Below, one piece after another: positions 7,183-13,679 of a stretch of DNA of 13,679 nucleotides; positions within the stretch are counted from its first letter, which is position 1, and each line of letters starts with the position of its first letter. Under the pieces are notes generated by a model. It was not told the origin of the DNA. It did not search any database and was given only the letters and a program-made list of their open reading frames with translations. The DNA is from Bacteroidota bacterium (GTDB lineage: Bacteria; Bacteroidota; Bacteroidia; Bacteroidales; Bacteroidaceae), in the NCBI GenBank assembly GCA_023458215.1, contig JAEXAJ010000070.1:1-13679 (forward strand), written 5' to 3'. The position numbers and the translations under genes are program-made.

Positions 7183-7271
7183 AAAAAAGGGCTACACCCT
7201 TTTGACCGTATGGTGTAGCCCTACCAGTGAAAGGGTGTAGCCATCCGACCAAAAGGGTGTAGCCCTTTTTC
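7183..7271. terminator. two-way terminator built from four copies of a GGTGTAGCC repeat
   Basis: Four copies of one word lie in 89 bases: one inverted (AAAAGGGCTACACCCTTTT, 7185-7203) and three direct (7212-7222, 7230-7242, 7251-7269). The last copy is itself a plus-strand terminator: AAAAGGG, loop TGTAG, CCCTTTT, then five T in all. The first copy is the same structure for minus-strand transcripts, with six T after the stem. The first and last copies also form a 21-bp perfect inverted repeat (7184-7204 with 7250-7270). It separates the convergent pseudouridine synthase and lipoprotein genes. Confidence 0.8.
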
Positions 7272-7330
7272 GTCTCTTGATTATCAATGATTTGCAAGTC
7301 CCCAAACAAGTAATTTAGGTACTGAATTAA

Positions 7331-7735
7331 TTAATAATCCATATATAATTTAAAATCAAAACCTGAAGAATCTTCTCTGAAATAGAATGTACCCCACAGT
7401 TCATCGCCGACAATTCTGACATTATCCATGTAGGAAGTACCATTTCTACCATACTCTAATATTATGTTTCTGCTATAACCGTCTTCCCACAACCATTGAT
7501 AGCGAAAGCTGTCATAAAACACCCCATCGAAATAGTATTGTTCTTCTTTACCAAAACCATCGCCGCCAAAGTAAAACGTACTAAGAACCGGCTCACCATA
7601 TTCATCGACCATCCCTACATCTCCTGTCCATGAACGACCAATAATAGCATTGTCTATTCCTTCCTGATCGTCTTCACAAGAAACCAATCCTATACATAAT
7701 ATAGATATGAAAAATATTTTCGATAAAAGTCTCAT
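7331..7735 (-). CDS. small lipoprotein, paralogue of its upstream neighbour
   Basis: This 134-residue protein has a lipoprotein signal peptide: a basic start (MRLLSK), a hydrophobic core, and the lipobox LVSC with the lipidated Cys20. The acidic residues just after the cysteine (EDDQE) resemble the export signal that directs Bacteroidetes lipoproteins to the cell surface. The mature part of about 114 residues is rich in aromatic and acidic residues and predicted beta. It shares a pattern with the next gene: GxxW near the start, F/YxWxW in the middle, a YG, then DNV and LxGxF/L near the end. It starts 6 bases after the neighbour's stop, so the two form an operon and probably arose by duplication. 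I do not recognise a family with known function. The fold resembles small lipocalin-like Bacteroides lipoproteins, but this is only an impression. Confidence 0.85.
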   Translation of the reverse strand: MRLLSKIFFISILCIGLVSCEDDQEGIDNAIIGRSWTGDVGMVDEYGEPVLSTFYFGGDGFGKEEQYYFDGVFYDSFRYQWLWEDGYSRNIILEYGRNGTSYMDNVRIVGDELWGTFYFREDSSGFDFKLYMDY

Positions 7736-7741
7736 AGTCCG

Positions 7742-8170
7742 TTATTTATAATAATTACCATCCACTAACATTACAATGACTCCATCCAATTTACCGGAAA
7801 GGTTATGCTCACGTACCCATACATTATCAAAAAAGATAATATCGCCGGCACCATAATTAATTTCCAGGTTCTCCATGTCAGAATCAGTCCACTTCCAGTC
7901 AAAAGTATAAGAATTCTCTTTATAGGGACGGCTCTCCTCATTACGATAATATTGGAAAATCTCCCTCCCGCTATAATCTTTGGCAAATTTCATTTGGTGT
8001 TTGCAGAGTTCCCCATCCTCAGTCTGATACTCTTCCACCCATGTTTTTCCACATAGTTTGTCATCACTATTTCTCAAATAATCGTCTGTATAATACTCGT
8101 CGCCACAGGATGCCAAGCCAAGTGTCAATACGCAGAATAGCAATATCTTCACATAATTAAAAGTCTTCAT
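7742..8170 (-). CDS. small lipoprotein, first gene of a tandem pair
   Basis: This 142-residue protein begins MKTFNYVKILLFCVLTLGLASC, a signal peptide with lipobox LASC and lipidated Cys22, followed by GDEYYTDD, which is acidic as in surface-exported Bacteroidetes lipoproteins. The mature part contains LCGKTWVEEY, FDWKWTD, INYG, FFDNV and LSGKLDG, in the same order as in its downstream paralogue. The pair therefore looks like a tandem duplication that has diverged widely. It is the first gene of the minus-strand pair and is divergent from the outer-membrane barrel gene across 268 bases. Two minus-strand TAnnTTTG-like boxes (8207-8200 and 8217-8210) could drive it, neither with a clear -33 box. 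Function unknown; an envelope role is the only supported statement. Confidence 0.85.
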   Translation of the reverse strand: MKTFNYVKILLFCVLTLGLASCGDEYYTDDYLRNSDDKLCGKTWVEEYQTEDGELCKHQMKFAKDYSGREIFQYYRNEESRPYKENSYTFDWKWTDSDMENLEINYGAGDIIFFDNVWVREHNLSGKLDGVIVMLVDGNYYK

Positions 8171-8331
8171 TTTTATCGAGTTTAGTTAATACTTGCGGAC
8201 AAACTTACACAAAAATATTGAAACAATTAATACATAGCTGGAAATTTCTTAAAGAAGACAAAGAATAATGTAAAGACTAATAGTGCCATTCGCACCTAAT
8301 TTTCTTTATTTTATAAAAATCTAACTAAATA

Positions 8332-8363
8332 TTTGTGTAATACAAAGATTAGGTATACTTTTG
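8332..8363 (+). promoter_or_regulatory. strong Bacteroides promoter for the beta-barrel gene
   Basis: TTTG (8332-8335) and TACTTTTG (8356-8363) match the Bacteroidetes -33/-7 consensus exactly, with a 20-base spacer. Transcription should begin near 8370, leaving a leader of about 69 bases. Confidence 0.8.
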
Positions 8364-8374
8364 CGCCCCAACAG

Positions 8375-8394
8375 ATACAGAGAACATTCTGTAT
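8375..8394 (+). other. inverted repeat in the leader of the beta-barrel gene
   Basis: ATACAGA (8375-8381) and TCTGTAT (8388-8394) are perfect reverse complements around a 6-base loop. It lies right after the predicted transcription start, so it would form a 5'-terminal hairpin in the mRNA. Such a hairpin may stabilise the message; an operator is the alternative. Confidence 0.5.
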
Positions 8395-8438
8395 AGACAA
8401 CTAACTATTTGTATAACACAAAAAAGGTAAAAGAAAAG

Positions 8439-8951
8439 ATGAAAAAGATTGTAGTATTACTATTTGTAGTAATGGCAGCTTTGTCTGCAAAAGCACAGGT
8501 TTATGTAGGTGGTTCTATCAGCTTCTGGCATGATGATGACAAGTTTGAAACAACCACATTCTCCGTATCACCCGAAGTTGGTTATAACTTCAATGAAAAA
8601 TGGGCTGTTGGTGGTACCATTGGTTTTGGATATGACAAAACAGATGATGTAAAAACAACCGTTTTTGCCATTGCTCCTTATGCCCGCTTCTCTTATTATG
8701 AAAATAAAATCGTACGATTGTTTATCGATGGCGGTTTCGGAATTGCCAGTTCCAAGATGGGCGACGAAGATGCAGTAACAGGCTTTGAAATAGGTTTGAA
8801 ACCGGGTCTTGCTATCAAACTAAACGAGAAATTCAGTCTCGTTGCCAAATGTGGTTTCTTGGGTTATCGCGAAGACTACTTCGGCAATAACGGCACAGGT
8901 TTAGCATTAACCAGCGAAGACCTCTCATTCGGTTTCCACTACGAGTTCTAA
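8439..8951 (+). CDS. small outer-membrane beta-barrel protein
   Basis: The ATG at 8439 gives 170 residues with a clear signal peptide, MKKIVVLLFVVMAALSAKAQ, probably cleaved after AKA. An upstream TTG in frame would bury this signal and is rejected. The mature protein of about 150 residues has alternating hydrophobic and polar residues with repeated Gly and aromatic positions (VYVGGSISFW, VGYNFNEKWAVGGTIGFGYD, FAIAPYARFSYYENKIVRLFIDGGFGIA, FEIGLKPGLAIKLNEKFSLVAKCGFLGY). It ends in FGFHYEF, the terminal-phenylalanine beta-signal of outer-membrane proteins. This fits an eight-stranded barrel of the OmpA/OmpW-like or OMP_b-brl type. It is made from a strong promoter as a single gene and probably is abundant. 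Ligand or function is unknown. It faces the lipoprotein pair across a shared upstream region and may be co-regulated with it. Confidence 0.9.
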   Translation: MKKIVVLLFVVMAALSAKAQVYVGGSISFWHDDDKFETTTFSVSPEVGYNFNEKWAVGGTIGFGYDKTDDVKTTVFAIAPYARFSYYENKIVRLFIDGGFGIASSKMGDEDAVTGFEIGLKPGLAIKLNEKFSLVAKCGFLGYREDYFGNNGTGLALTSEDLSFGFHYEF

Positions 8952-8972
8952 TATAGGCCGATAAAATAGAGA

Positions 8973-9008
8973 AAAAGGGATGTCTTGAGTTTCAATGACA
9001 TCCCTTTT
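8973..9008. terminator. two-way terminator between barrel and epimerase genes
   Basis: AAAAGGGATGTC (8973-8984) pairs with GACATCCCTTTT (8997-9008), a 12-bp stem whose loop can pair further (TTGA with TCAA). On the minus strand it is followed by five T, on the plus strand by four T and then CTCG. It lies 13 bases before the epimerase stop and serves both convergent genes. Confidence 0.85.
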
Positions 9009-9021
9009 CTCGTTTATGGTA

Positions 9022-9894
9022 TTACTCTCTGACTTCAATCACATAACTACCATTAAACACTCCGCCGGGTGCCAAATGTTGCATCCAGTCTTTATCTTTG
9101 TACTCACCGGTATAATATGCCCTGTCACCGCGTCCGTACCACGGTTCAATACAGACAAACGGCGCATTCTTAGCCGGAGGCGACCACAAGCCTACGAGCG
9201 GCGTATCAAAATACAAACTCAAGTAAGGTTTCTTCTCCTTATTATATAAGGTTACTTCCTTCACCTGACTATCTTCCAAGATCAAAGCATCTTTATCAAA
9301 AGTATGTGTATCAAGGGGTAATAAACCATCCGTCAGCACTAACGGATACTTTTTATCAGGATCGGCACAACCCTTTTCCGCAATGAGGATATAATTCAAC
9401 CCTTCCGTTTTATCAAAGCCGAAATAACCTCTAGCCATTGTTTCGGGATCGAAGTCTGGATAATAAAAAGCAGGATGCGCACCTATTTGAAAGTGCAATG
9501 TTCCTGTTCCCGTATTCCGGACTTCCCAAAGTACTTCTATTTTCTTACCGTCAATCCGATAGCCTATTTCCAGACAAAAAGGGAAAGGATATTTAGCTTT
9601 GGTTTCTTCACTATCGGTCAATCTGTATCGTACCTCGTCGGACGATTCTGAAATTAGCTCAAAATCCATATCCCGCGCAAAGCCATGTTGCGTCAATACA
9701 TATTTTTGACCTTCATTTCGATATTCATTTTCCCAGACACTACCTACAATAGGAAAGAGCACGGGTGAATGGCGTTTCCAGTAAGCCGGGTCGGCTTGCC
9801 AAAGATATTCTTTCCCATTACAAAAGATGCTGCATAATTCAGCTCCATGCGGAGAAACCTGAATGAGTAATTGCGAATTAGAGAGTGTTTTCAT
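9022..9894 (-). CDS. aldose 1-epimerase family protein (LacX/YihR-like)
   Basis: This 290-residue cytoplasmic protein belongs to the galactose mutarotase superfamily, which interconverts alpha and beta anomers of aldoses. Family positions are visible: SPVLFPIVGSVWENEY (43-58), QHGFARDMDF (69-78), GAHPAF (138-143) and IEPWYGRGD (249-257). His70, His140 and Glu250 are the expected substrate-binding and catalytic residues (acid His, base Glu). There is no signal peptide. The LacX-like subgroup is broader in substrate than GalM and often poorly characterised, so the natural sugar is not known. The gene is alone on the minus strand, with map divergent upstream and the barrel gene convergent downstream, so context gives no sugar pathway. 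Confidence 0.88.
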   Translation of the reverse strand: MKTLSNSQLLIQVSPHGAELCSIFCNGKEYLWQADPAYWKRHSPVLFPIVGSVWENEYRNEGQKYVLTQHGFARDMDFELISESSDEVRYRLTDSEETKAKYPFPFCLEIGYRIDGKKIEVLWEVRNTGTGTLHFQIGAHPAFYYPDFDPETMARGYFGFDKTEGLNYILIAEKGCADPDKKYPLVLTDGLLPLDTHTFDKDALILEDSQVKEVTLYNKEKKPYLSLYFDTPLVGLWSPPAKNAPFVCIEPWYGRGDRAYYTGEYKDKDWMQHLAPGGVFNGSYVIEVRE

Positions 9895-10006
9895 ACGCTT
9901 ATTTATTTATAATTTCCATATATATCTTTTCGTAGCAATTTCCTAATAACGACCGTAAAGATATTATTTTTTCTGTATGGAAGCACGAGGACACTATATT
10001 ATTATG

Positions 10007-10014
10007 TACTTTTG
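10007..10014 (+). promoter_or_regulatory. -7 box of the map promoter
   Basis: TACTTTTG matches TAnnTTTG exactly, 31 bases before the map ATG. No convincing -33 TTTG lies 19-21 bases upstream. The same octamer is used ahead of rlmD and the barrel gene. Confidence 0.5.
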
Positions 10015-10045
10015 CACCGTTCATAATATAAAAGAAAGGACAGTA

Positions 10046-10900
10046 ATGAAAAAGTTTATGCAAGGAGTCCGGTTTGCTCCCAAAAATTATTCCGATGAAG
10101 TAGAAGCTAAAATTCAACATTATAAAAAGGAAGGATACAAATTACCCTCACGCCATTTGCTGCGGACTGCGGAACAGTTGGCAGGTATTCGTGAAAGCGC
10201 GAAGATTAATACGGCATTGCTGGATTACATTTCAGAGAACATTCGTGAGGGAATGTCTACCGCCGAAATAGACCACATGGTGTATTGCTTTACAACCGAC
10301 CATGACGCAATACCCGCCCCTTTCATGTACGAAGGATTTCCTAAAAGCGTATGTACCAGTATCAATGACGTTGTATGCCACGGCATCCCCAGCACAAAAG
10401 AGTTTCTACGTAGCGGTGATATCGTGAATGTGGATGTATCTACCATTTACAAAGGATATTTCTCCGATGCGTCACGTATGTTCATGATCGGCGAAGTGAA
10501 ACCTGAGATAAAACGCCTCGTGCAAGTAACCAAAGAATGCCGTGACCTCGGTGTTCAGGCAGCCCAGCCTTGGAGCCGTTTGGGCGATATAGGTGCGGTT
10601 ATTCAAGAGCATGCCGAGAAGAACGGTTACAGTGTAGTACGTGATCTTTGCGGGCATGGTGTGGGGATTAAATTCCATGAAGAGCCGGACGTGGAGCATT
10701 TCGGCAAGCGGGGTACCGGCATGCTGTTAGTTCCGGGCATGACTTTTACCATCGAACCGATGATAAACATGGGCACTCACGAAGTCTTCATAGACGAAGC
10801 CGACGGCTGGACTGTTTGCACAGACGACGGACTTCCTTCCGCACAATGGGAAAGCATGTTGCTGATTACAGAGAATGGAAATGAGATACTGACGCAATAA
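10046..10900 (+). CDS. map: methionine aminopeptidase, type I
   Basis: This 284-residue enzyme removes the initiator methionine from new proteins. The ATG at 10046 is chosen because it follows the candidate promoter and an AAAGGA ribosome site about 7 bases upstream. A longer reading from 9977 would start before the promoter box. Metal ligands are all present: D130 (NVDVS), D141 (FSDAS), H204 (CGHGVG), E237 (TIEPM) and E269 (AQWES). Catalytic histidines are H112 (CHGIP) and H211 (FHEEP). Compared with the E. coli enzyme it has about 30 extra N-terminal residues. It also has AQWESM where many type I enzymes have AQxEHT, so the residue after the last metal ligand is Ser. Bacteroides usually also carry a map in the ribosomal-protein operon, so this may be a second copy. 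rmuC begins 5 bases after the stop and is likely cotranscribed. Confidence 0.95.
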   Translation: MKKFMQGVRFAPKNYSDEVEAKIQHYKKEGYKLPSRHLLRTAEQLAGIRESAKINTALLDYISENIREGMSTAEIDHMVYCFTTDHDAIPAPFMYEGFPKSVCTSINDVVCHGIPSTKEFLRSGDIVNVDVSTIYKGYFSDASRMFMIGEVKPEIKRLVQVTKECRDLGVQAAQPWSRLGDIGAVIQEHAEKNGYSVVRDLCGHGVGIKFHEEPDVEHFGKRGTGMLLVPGMTFTIEPMINMGTHEVFIDEADGWTVCTDDGLPSAQWESMLLITENGNEILTQ

Positions 10901-10905
10901 TTTTT

Positions 10906-12348
10906 ATGGAAATCGTTTATTTACTTATCGGACTCGTAGCGGGCGTCGCTGTTGGCTACTTAACAGCGGGACGCAAAGTTACCGCGTTGAAAGCGCAAGA
11001 GCAAGCATCCCGTGAACGGGAAGAATTATTAAACCGTACTTCCGAAGAGCGTATTGCCCGCGAACGTTCCGTAGCCGAAGAACGGTTGAAGGAGGCCGAC
11101 CGCCAAGCTACCGAACGGCTCTCTTCTCAAGAAAGATTGTTTACCGAACGGCTCGCCGAACAAGAGCGGACTTTCAATGAGCGCCTTTCTGAGCAAGAGC
11201 ACTCTTTCAATGTACGTCTTACAGAGCAGCAAAAGCAATGGGAACAGCGTCTTTCGCAACAAAAAGAAGAAGCCGAAGCCTTGCACAAACGGATGAATAC
11301 CGAGTTTGAAAACCTCTCCAACCGTATCTTCCAAAGCAAGACGGAAGACTTTACGAAGCTGAACGCCGAACATATCAATAACCTGCTCCGTCCGCTGGGC
11401 GATAACCTGAAAGACTTTAAAGAGAAGGTGGAACAAGTATACAGCACCGAAGCCAAGGAACGTTTCTCACTCGGAGAACGCATCAAAGACCTTGTGGAGC
11501 TGAACAACCGCCTTAGCGAAGATGCCAACAACCTGACCCGTGCCCTAAAAGGTGATTCCAAGATGCAGGGAAATTGGGGCGAAATGATCTTGGAGCGGCT
11601 TCTACAAGCGTCCGGCTTAATTGAGAACGAGCACTATTTCCGGCAGGAATTCCTGAAAGACGAACGGGGTGAAGTAATCACCAACGAAGAAAGCGGGCAG
11701 AAAATGCAACCCGATATTCTAATCAAATACCCTGACGAACGGGAAATGATTATCGACTCCAAAGTATCTCTGACGGCATACACTGCCTATACTTCCGCCG
11801 AAGACAAGGAGGAACAGGCACGTTGGCTGAAGGCTCACCTGCAATCCGTACGTACACATATCGACGAACTCAGCCGGAAAGATTATTCGCACTATGACAT
11901 CAAAGCTCCGGATTTCGTAATGATGTTCGTCCCCACCGAAGGGGCTTATCTGCTGGCTATCCAAAGCGATGCCAATCTGTGGGAATATGCCTACGGTAAA
12001 AAGGTTGTTCTAATGAGCCCCACTAATCTGATTAGTGCCCTGCGCCTCTCCCTCGATCTATGGAAACGCGAGAACCAGGTAAAGAACGTGCAAGCCATCA
12101 TTAAACGCGGCACGGCATTGTACGAAAAGATTGTAGGCTTTACCGATACTTTCCTGAGTGTGGGAGATAAACTGGCCAGCGTACAAAGAGATTACGAAAA
12201 GGCTTTCAACCAATTGTCCGAAGGCAATGGCAGTGTAGTGCGGCAAGCGGAAATGCTGAAAGACATGAGTCTGACTCCGAAAAAGAGAATCTCGGCAAGG
12301 CTATTACCGAAAGAAGAAGAAACGGAAGTTATAAGTGATGAGTTATAA
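10906..12348 (+). CDS. rmuC: DNA recombination protein RmuC
   Basis: This 480-residue protein is of the RmuC family, linked in E. coli to limiting inversions at short inverted repeats and predicted to be a nuclease. Residues 1-20 are a membrane anchor ([20 protein letters not shown]). Residues about 25-150 form a long charged coiled coil, including a striking 11-residue repeat (50-126). The conserved core runs from about 190 to 450, with [12 protein letters not shown] (222-233) and a PD-(D/E)xK-like active site: D270 in [10 protein letters not shown] and D284-S-K286 in MIIDSKVS. Length is normal. The start is the ATG 5 bases after the map stop, so the two genes are probably one transcript. 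The last six residues (VISDEL) are encoded inside a 31-bp inverted-repeat arm that continues beyond the stop, suggesting the natural C-terminus was replaced by repeat sequence. Confidence 0.95.
   Translation: MEIVYLLIGLVAGVAVGYLTAGRKVTALKAQEQASREREELLNRTSEERIARERSVAEERLKEADRQATERLSSQERLFTERLAEQERTFNERLSEQEHSFNVRLTEQQKQWEQRLSQQKEEAEALHKRMNTEFENLSNRIFQSKTEDFTKLNAEHINNLLRPLGDNLKDFKEKVEQVYSTEAKERFSLGERIKDLVELNNRLSEDANNLTRALKGDSKMQGNWGEMILERLLQASGLIENEHYFRQEFLKDERGEVITNEESGQKMQPDILIKYPDEREMIIDSKVSLTAYTAYTSAEDKEEQARWLKAHLQSVRTHIDELSRKDYSHYDIKAPDFVMMFVPTEGAYLLAIQSDANLWEYAYGKKVVLMSPTNLISALRLSLDLWKRENQVKNVQAIIKRGTALYEKIVGFTDTFLSVGDKLASVQRDYEKAFNQLSEGNGSVVRQAEMLKDMSLTPKKRISARLLPKEEETEVISDEL
11053..11283 (+). 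repeat. seven 33-bp units coding an 11-residue coiled-coil repeat in rmuC
   Basis: Residues 50-126 divide into seven consecutive 11-residue units: [66 protein letters not shown] and [11 protein letters not shown]. The usual pattern is L-x-x-Q/E-E-x-x-F/A-x-x-R. An 11-residue (hendecad) period fits a long, weakly twisted coiled coil and points to growth by in-frame duplication of 33 bp. Confidence 0.8.
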
Positions 12349-12426
12349 GTTATTTGTTTATGACCGGGCTGCGCAAACACACCGCAAGGAAGCACAAACA
12401 AATAACTAATCACTAATAACTTATAA
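12329..12426. repeat. 31-bp imperfect inverted repeat at the rmuC 3' end
   Basis: Bases 12329-12359 and 12396-12426 match as reverse complements at 27 of 31 positions, around a 36-base interior (12360-12395). Perfect sub-arms are AGTTATAAGTTAT (12341-12353) with ATAACTTATAACT (12416-12428), and AGTTATTTGTTT (12348-12359) with AAACAAATAACT (12396-12407); their left arms overlap. The element includes the last codons of rmuC and ends 18 bases before xpt. It could be a miniature inverted-repeat element or a Bacteroides intergenic repeat, and as RNA would form a long AU-rich hairpin. Confidence 0.7.
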
Positions 12427-12444
12427 CTAAAAAAATAATCAAAC

Positions 12445-13011
12445 ATGAAAATACTAAAAGACCGTATCCTTAAAGACGGAAGATGTTTCCCGGGAGGAAT
12501 CCTGAAAGTAGATAATTTCATCAATCATCAGATGGACCCGATTCTTATGAAATCTATTGGTGTAGAATTTGTAAGGCGTTTCGCTTCCACCTCTATTAAT
12601 AAAGTGATAACGGTAGAAGCCAGTGGCATTGCTCCCGCTATCATGGTGGGCTATCTGCTGGAACTGCCTGTGGTTTTTGCCAAGAAAAAGAAGCCAAGCA
12701 CAATGGAAAACATGCTGACAACGACTGTTTTCTCATTTACCAAGAACCGTTCTTATGAAGTATGCGTCAGCAAGGATTTCCTTTGTCCAGGCGATAAGGT
12801 GTTGTTCGTAGATGATTTTCTTGCCAACGGGAATGCCGCCAAAGGTATCCTCGACCTCGTAAAGCAGGCAGGTGCCGAACTTGCAGGGATGGGCTTTATC
12901 ATTGAAAAGGCTTTTCAGCATGGCGGAGACGAATTGCGCGAACAAGGCATTCATGTTGAATCTCTTGCCATTATCGAGAGTTTGGAAAACTGTGAAATCA
13001 AAATAAGATAA
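12445..13011 (+). CDS. xpt: xanthine phosphoribosyltransferase
   Basis: This 188-residue cytoplasmic enzyme joins xanthine and phosphoribosyl pyrophosphate (PRPP) to make XMP, salvaging the base for GMP synthesis. The length and the start ([23 protein letters not shown]) are typical of Xpt. VEASGIAPA (57-65) is the phosphate-binding segment, and [14 protein letters not shown] (118-131) is the PRPP-binding loop of type I phosphoribosyltransferases. AKKKKPST (79-86) is also characteristic. The next gene, 11 bases downstream, is an NCS2 permease, the same xpt-permease pairing as in Bacillus subtilis. There is no purine riboswitch: only 96 bases separate rmuC from xpt and most of that is the inverted repeat. 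No clear promoter was found in that gap, so it may depend on read-through from map-rmuC. Confidence 0.95.
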   Translation: MKILKDRILKDGRCFPGGILKVDNFINHQMDPILMKSIGVEFVRRFASTSINKVITVEASGIAPAIMVGYLLELPVVFAKKKKPSTMENMLTTTVFSFTKNRSYEVCVSKDFLCPGDKVLFVDDFLANGNAAKGILDLVKQAGAELAGMGFIIEKAFQHGGDELREQGIHVESLAIIESLENCEIKIR

Positions 13012-13022
13012 GCCGACAGCAC

Positions 13023-13679
13023 ATGGACGATCCTAAAGAAAAAGAAACGCTCAAAAACGGGTTGATATACGGATTAAATGACAAACCACCTATCAAAGAA
13101 GCATTCTTTGCAGCCCTGCAACACTTGCTGGCTATATTTGTTGCCATCATCACCCCACCTCTCATCATTGCCGGAGCATTGAACCTGGATGCCGAAACAA
13201 CGGGTTATCTGGTATCTATGGCACTTTTCGCTTCGGGCATTTCCACGTTTATACAGTGCCGCAAATTTGGTGGATTGGGAACAGGACTGCTTTGCATTCA
13301 GGGAACCAGTTTCTCATTCATCGGCCCTATAATTTCAGCAGGAACCTTAGGCGGATTACCACTTATCTTCGGTTGTTGCATAGCGGCATCAACGGTAGAA
13401 ATGCTTATCAGCCGGATTTTAAAATACACCCGCAAAGTCATTACTCCACTTGTATCGGGCATTGTTGTAACCCTTATCGGCATGAGTTTGATAAAAGTGG
13501 GTATCAGTGCGTGTGGCGGTGGTTCGGCTGCACAAGCCGACGGCAGCTTCGGAAGTTTGCAACACGTAGGATTGGCAGGAATGGTACTTCTGCTCATCAT
13601 TGTTTTCAACCGGAGTTCCAACCGCTATTTACGCATGAGTTCGATTGTTATCGGACTGGTAATCGGCTATATCGTAGCT
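13023..13679 (+). CDS. NCS2-family nucleobase (xanthine/uracil) permease, 5' part
   Basis: The ATG at 13023 opens a frame of 219 codons that runs off the right edge; the family is usually 430 residues or more, so about half is present. After a polar N-terminus (MDDPKEKETLKNGLIYGLND) come strongly hydrophobic segments at about 27-52, 58-78, 90-112, 115-130, 140-162 and 183-198. The QH motif at the first membrane helix (ALQHLLAIFVAI, Q33-H34) and GTGLLCIQGTSFSFI (91-105) are hallmarks of proton- or sodium-coupled nucleobase symporters of the NCS2 (UraA/PbuX) family. Standing 11 bases after xpt, it probably imports xanthine for that enzyme. Substrate is inferred from context; uracil or urate cannot be excluded without the C-terminal half. 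Confidence 0.9.
   Translation, partial: MDDPKEKETLKNGLIYGLNDKPPIKEAFFAALQHLLAIFVAIITPPLIIAGALNLDAETTGYLVSMALFASGISTFIQCRKFGGLGTGLLCIQGTSFSFIGPIISAGTLGGLPLIFGCCIAASTVEMLISRILKYTRKVITPLVSGIVVTLIGMSLIKVGISACGGGSAAQADGSFGSLQHVGLAGMVLLLIIVFNRSSNRYLRMSSIVIGLVIGYIVA

Noticed and set aside
8409..8438. TTG start extending the beta-barrel protein by ten residues
   Set aside because: The ATG at 8439 gives a standard signal peptide starting MKKIVV; the extension would place charged residues before it.
9977..10045. Upstream in-frame start for map
   Set aside because: It would start before the candidate -7 box at 10007-10014, while the ATG at 10046 has an AAAGGA site and a normal N-terminus.
11029..11561. 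Minus-strand frames of 135 and 144 codons within rmuC
   Set aside because: They are antisense to the repetitive coiled-coil part of rmuC. Their Leu/Phe- or Ser/Arg-rich composition mirrors Glu/Arg-rich repeats on the other strand.
12349..12444. Purine riboswitch ahead of xpt
   Set aside because: The gap is only 96 bases, mostly the inverted repeat, and shows none of the conserved purine aptamer loops.
12733..12954. Minus-strand frame inside xpt
   Set aside because: Antisense to the conserved PRPP-binding part of xpt with no features of its own.

Overview
The window looks like chromosomal DNA from a Bacteroides-type member of the Bacteroidales. The evidence is Bacteroidetes promoter boxes (TAnnTTTG) ahead of several genes, mostly without strong Shine-Dalgarno sites, acid-flanked lipoprotein signals, a gut-Bacteroides style tyrosine integrase and the gene families present. 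No species is claimed. Two compartments are visible. Positions 1 to about 1800 are AT-rich (for example 18 G+C in the 60 bases 481-540). From about 1853 onward the sequence is richer in GC and looks like core chromosome (33 G+C in the 60 bases 3061-3120).

The left compartment is probably the right-hand end of an integrated mobile element. It holds a tyrosine integrase on the minus strand (454-1662) whose upstream region carries a perfect 10-bp inverted repeat and helically phased GTAAACA repeats. A strong hairpin follows the integrase. After it comes a second minus-strand gene that runs off the left edge (1-360); its N-terminus ends in a degenerate Walker A-like segment (GIGATT) followed by a helicase motif Ia-like strand. 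The element abuts the 3' end and intrinsic terminator of ppdK. This is the part of the window most likely to hold something undescribed, but most of it lies outside.

The core part has these units: (1) ppdK, pyruvate phosphate dikinase, minus strand. (2) Divergent from it, rlmD (23S rRNA m5U methyltransferase) and then an RluA-family pseudouridine synthase, two RNA-modification genes that both start with GTG. (3) A repeat-rich two-way terminator. (4) Two paralogous small lipoproteins in tandem on the minus strand, divergent from a small outer-membrane beta-barrel protein that has a textbook Bacteroides promoter. (5) A minus-strand aldose 1-epimerase-like protein that converges on the barrel gene through a shared terminator. 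(6) A plus-strand run of map (methionine aminopeptidase), rmuC, xpt (xanthine phosphoribosyltransferase) and the first half of an NCS2 nucleobase permease. xpt and the permease form a purine-salvage pair: import of the base, then conversion to the nucleotide.

Several short intergenic repeats sit at gene 3' ends. Those after rlmD and rmuC supply the last codons of the gene. No rRNA, tRNA, CRISPR array or transposase was seen.
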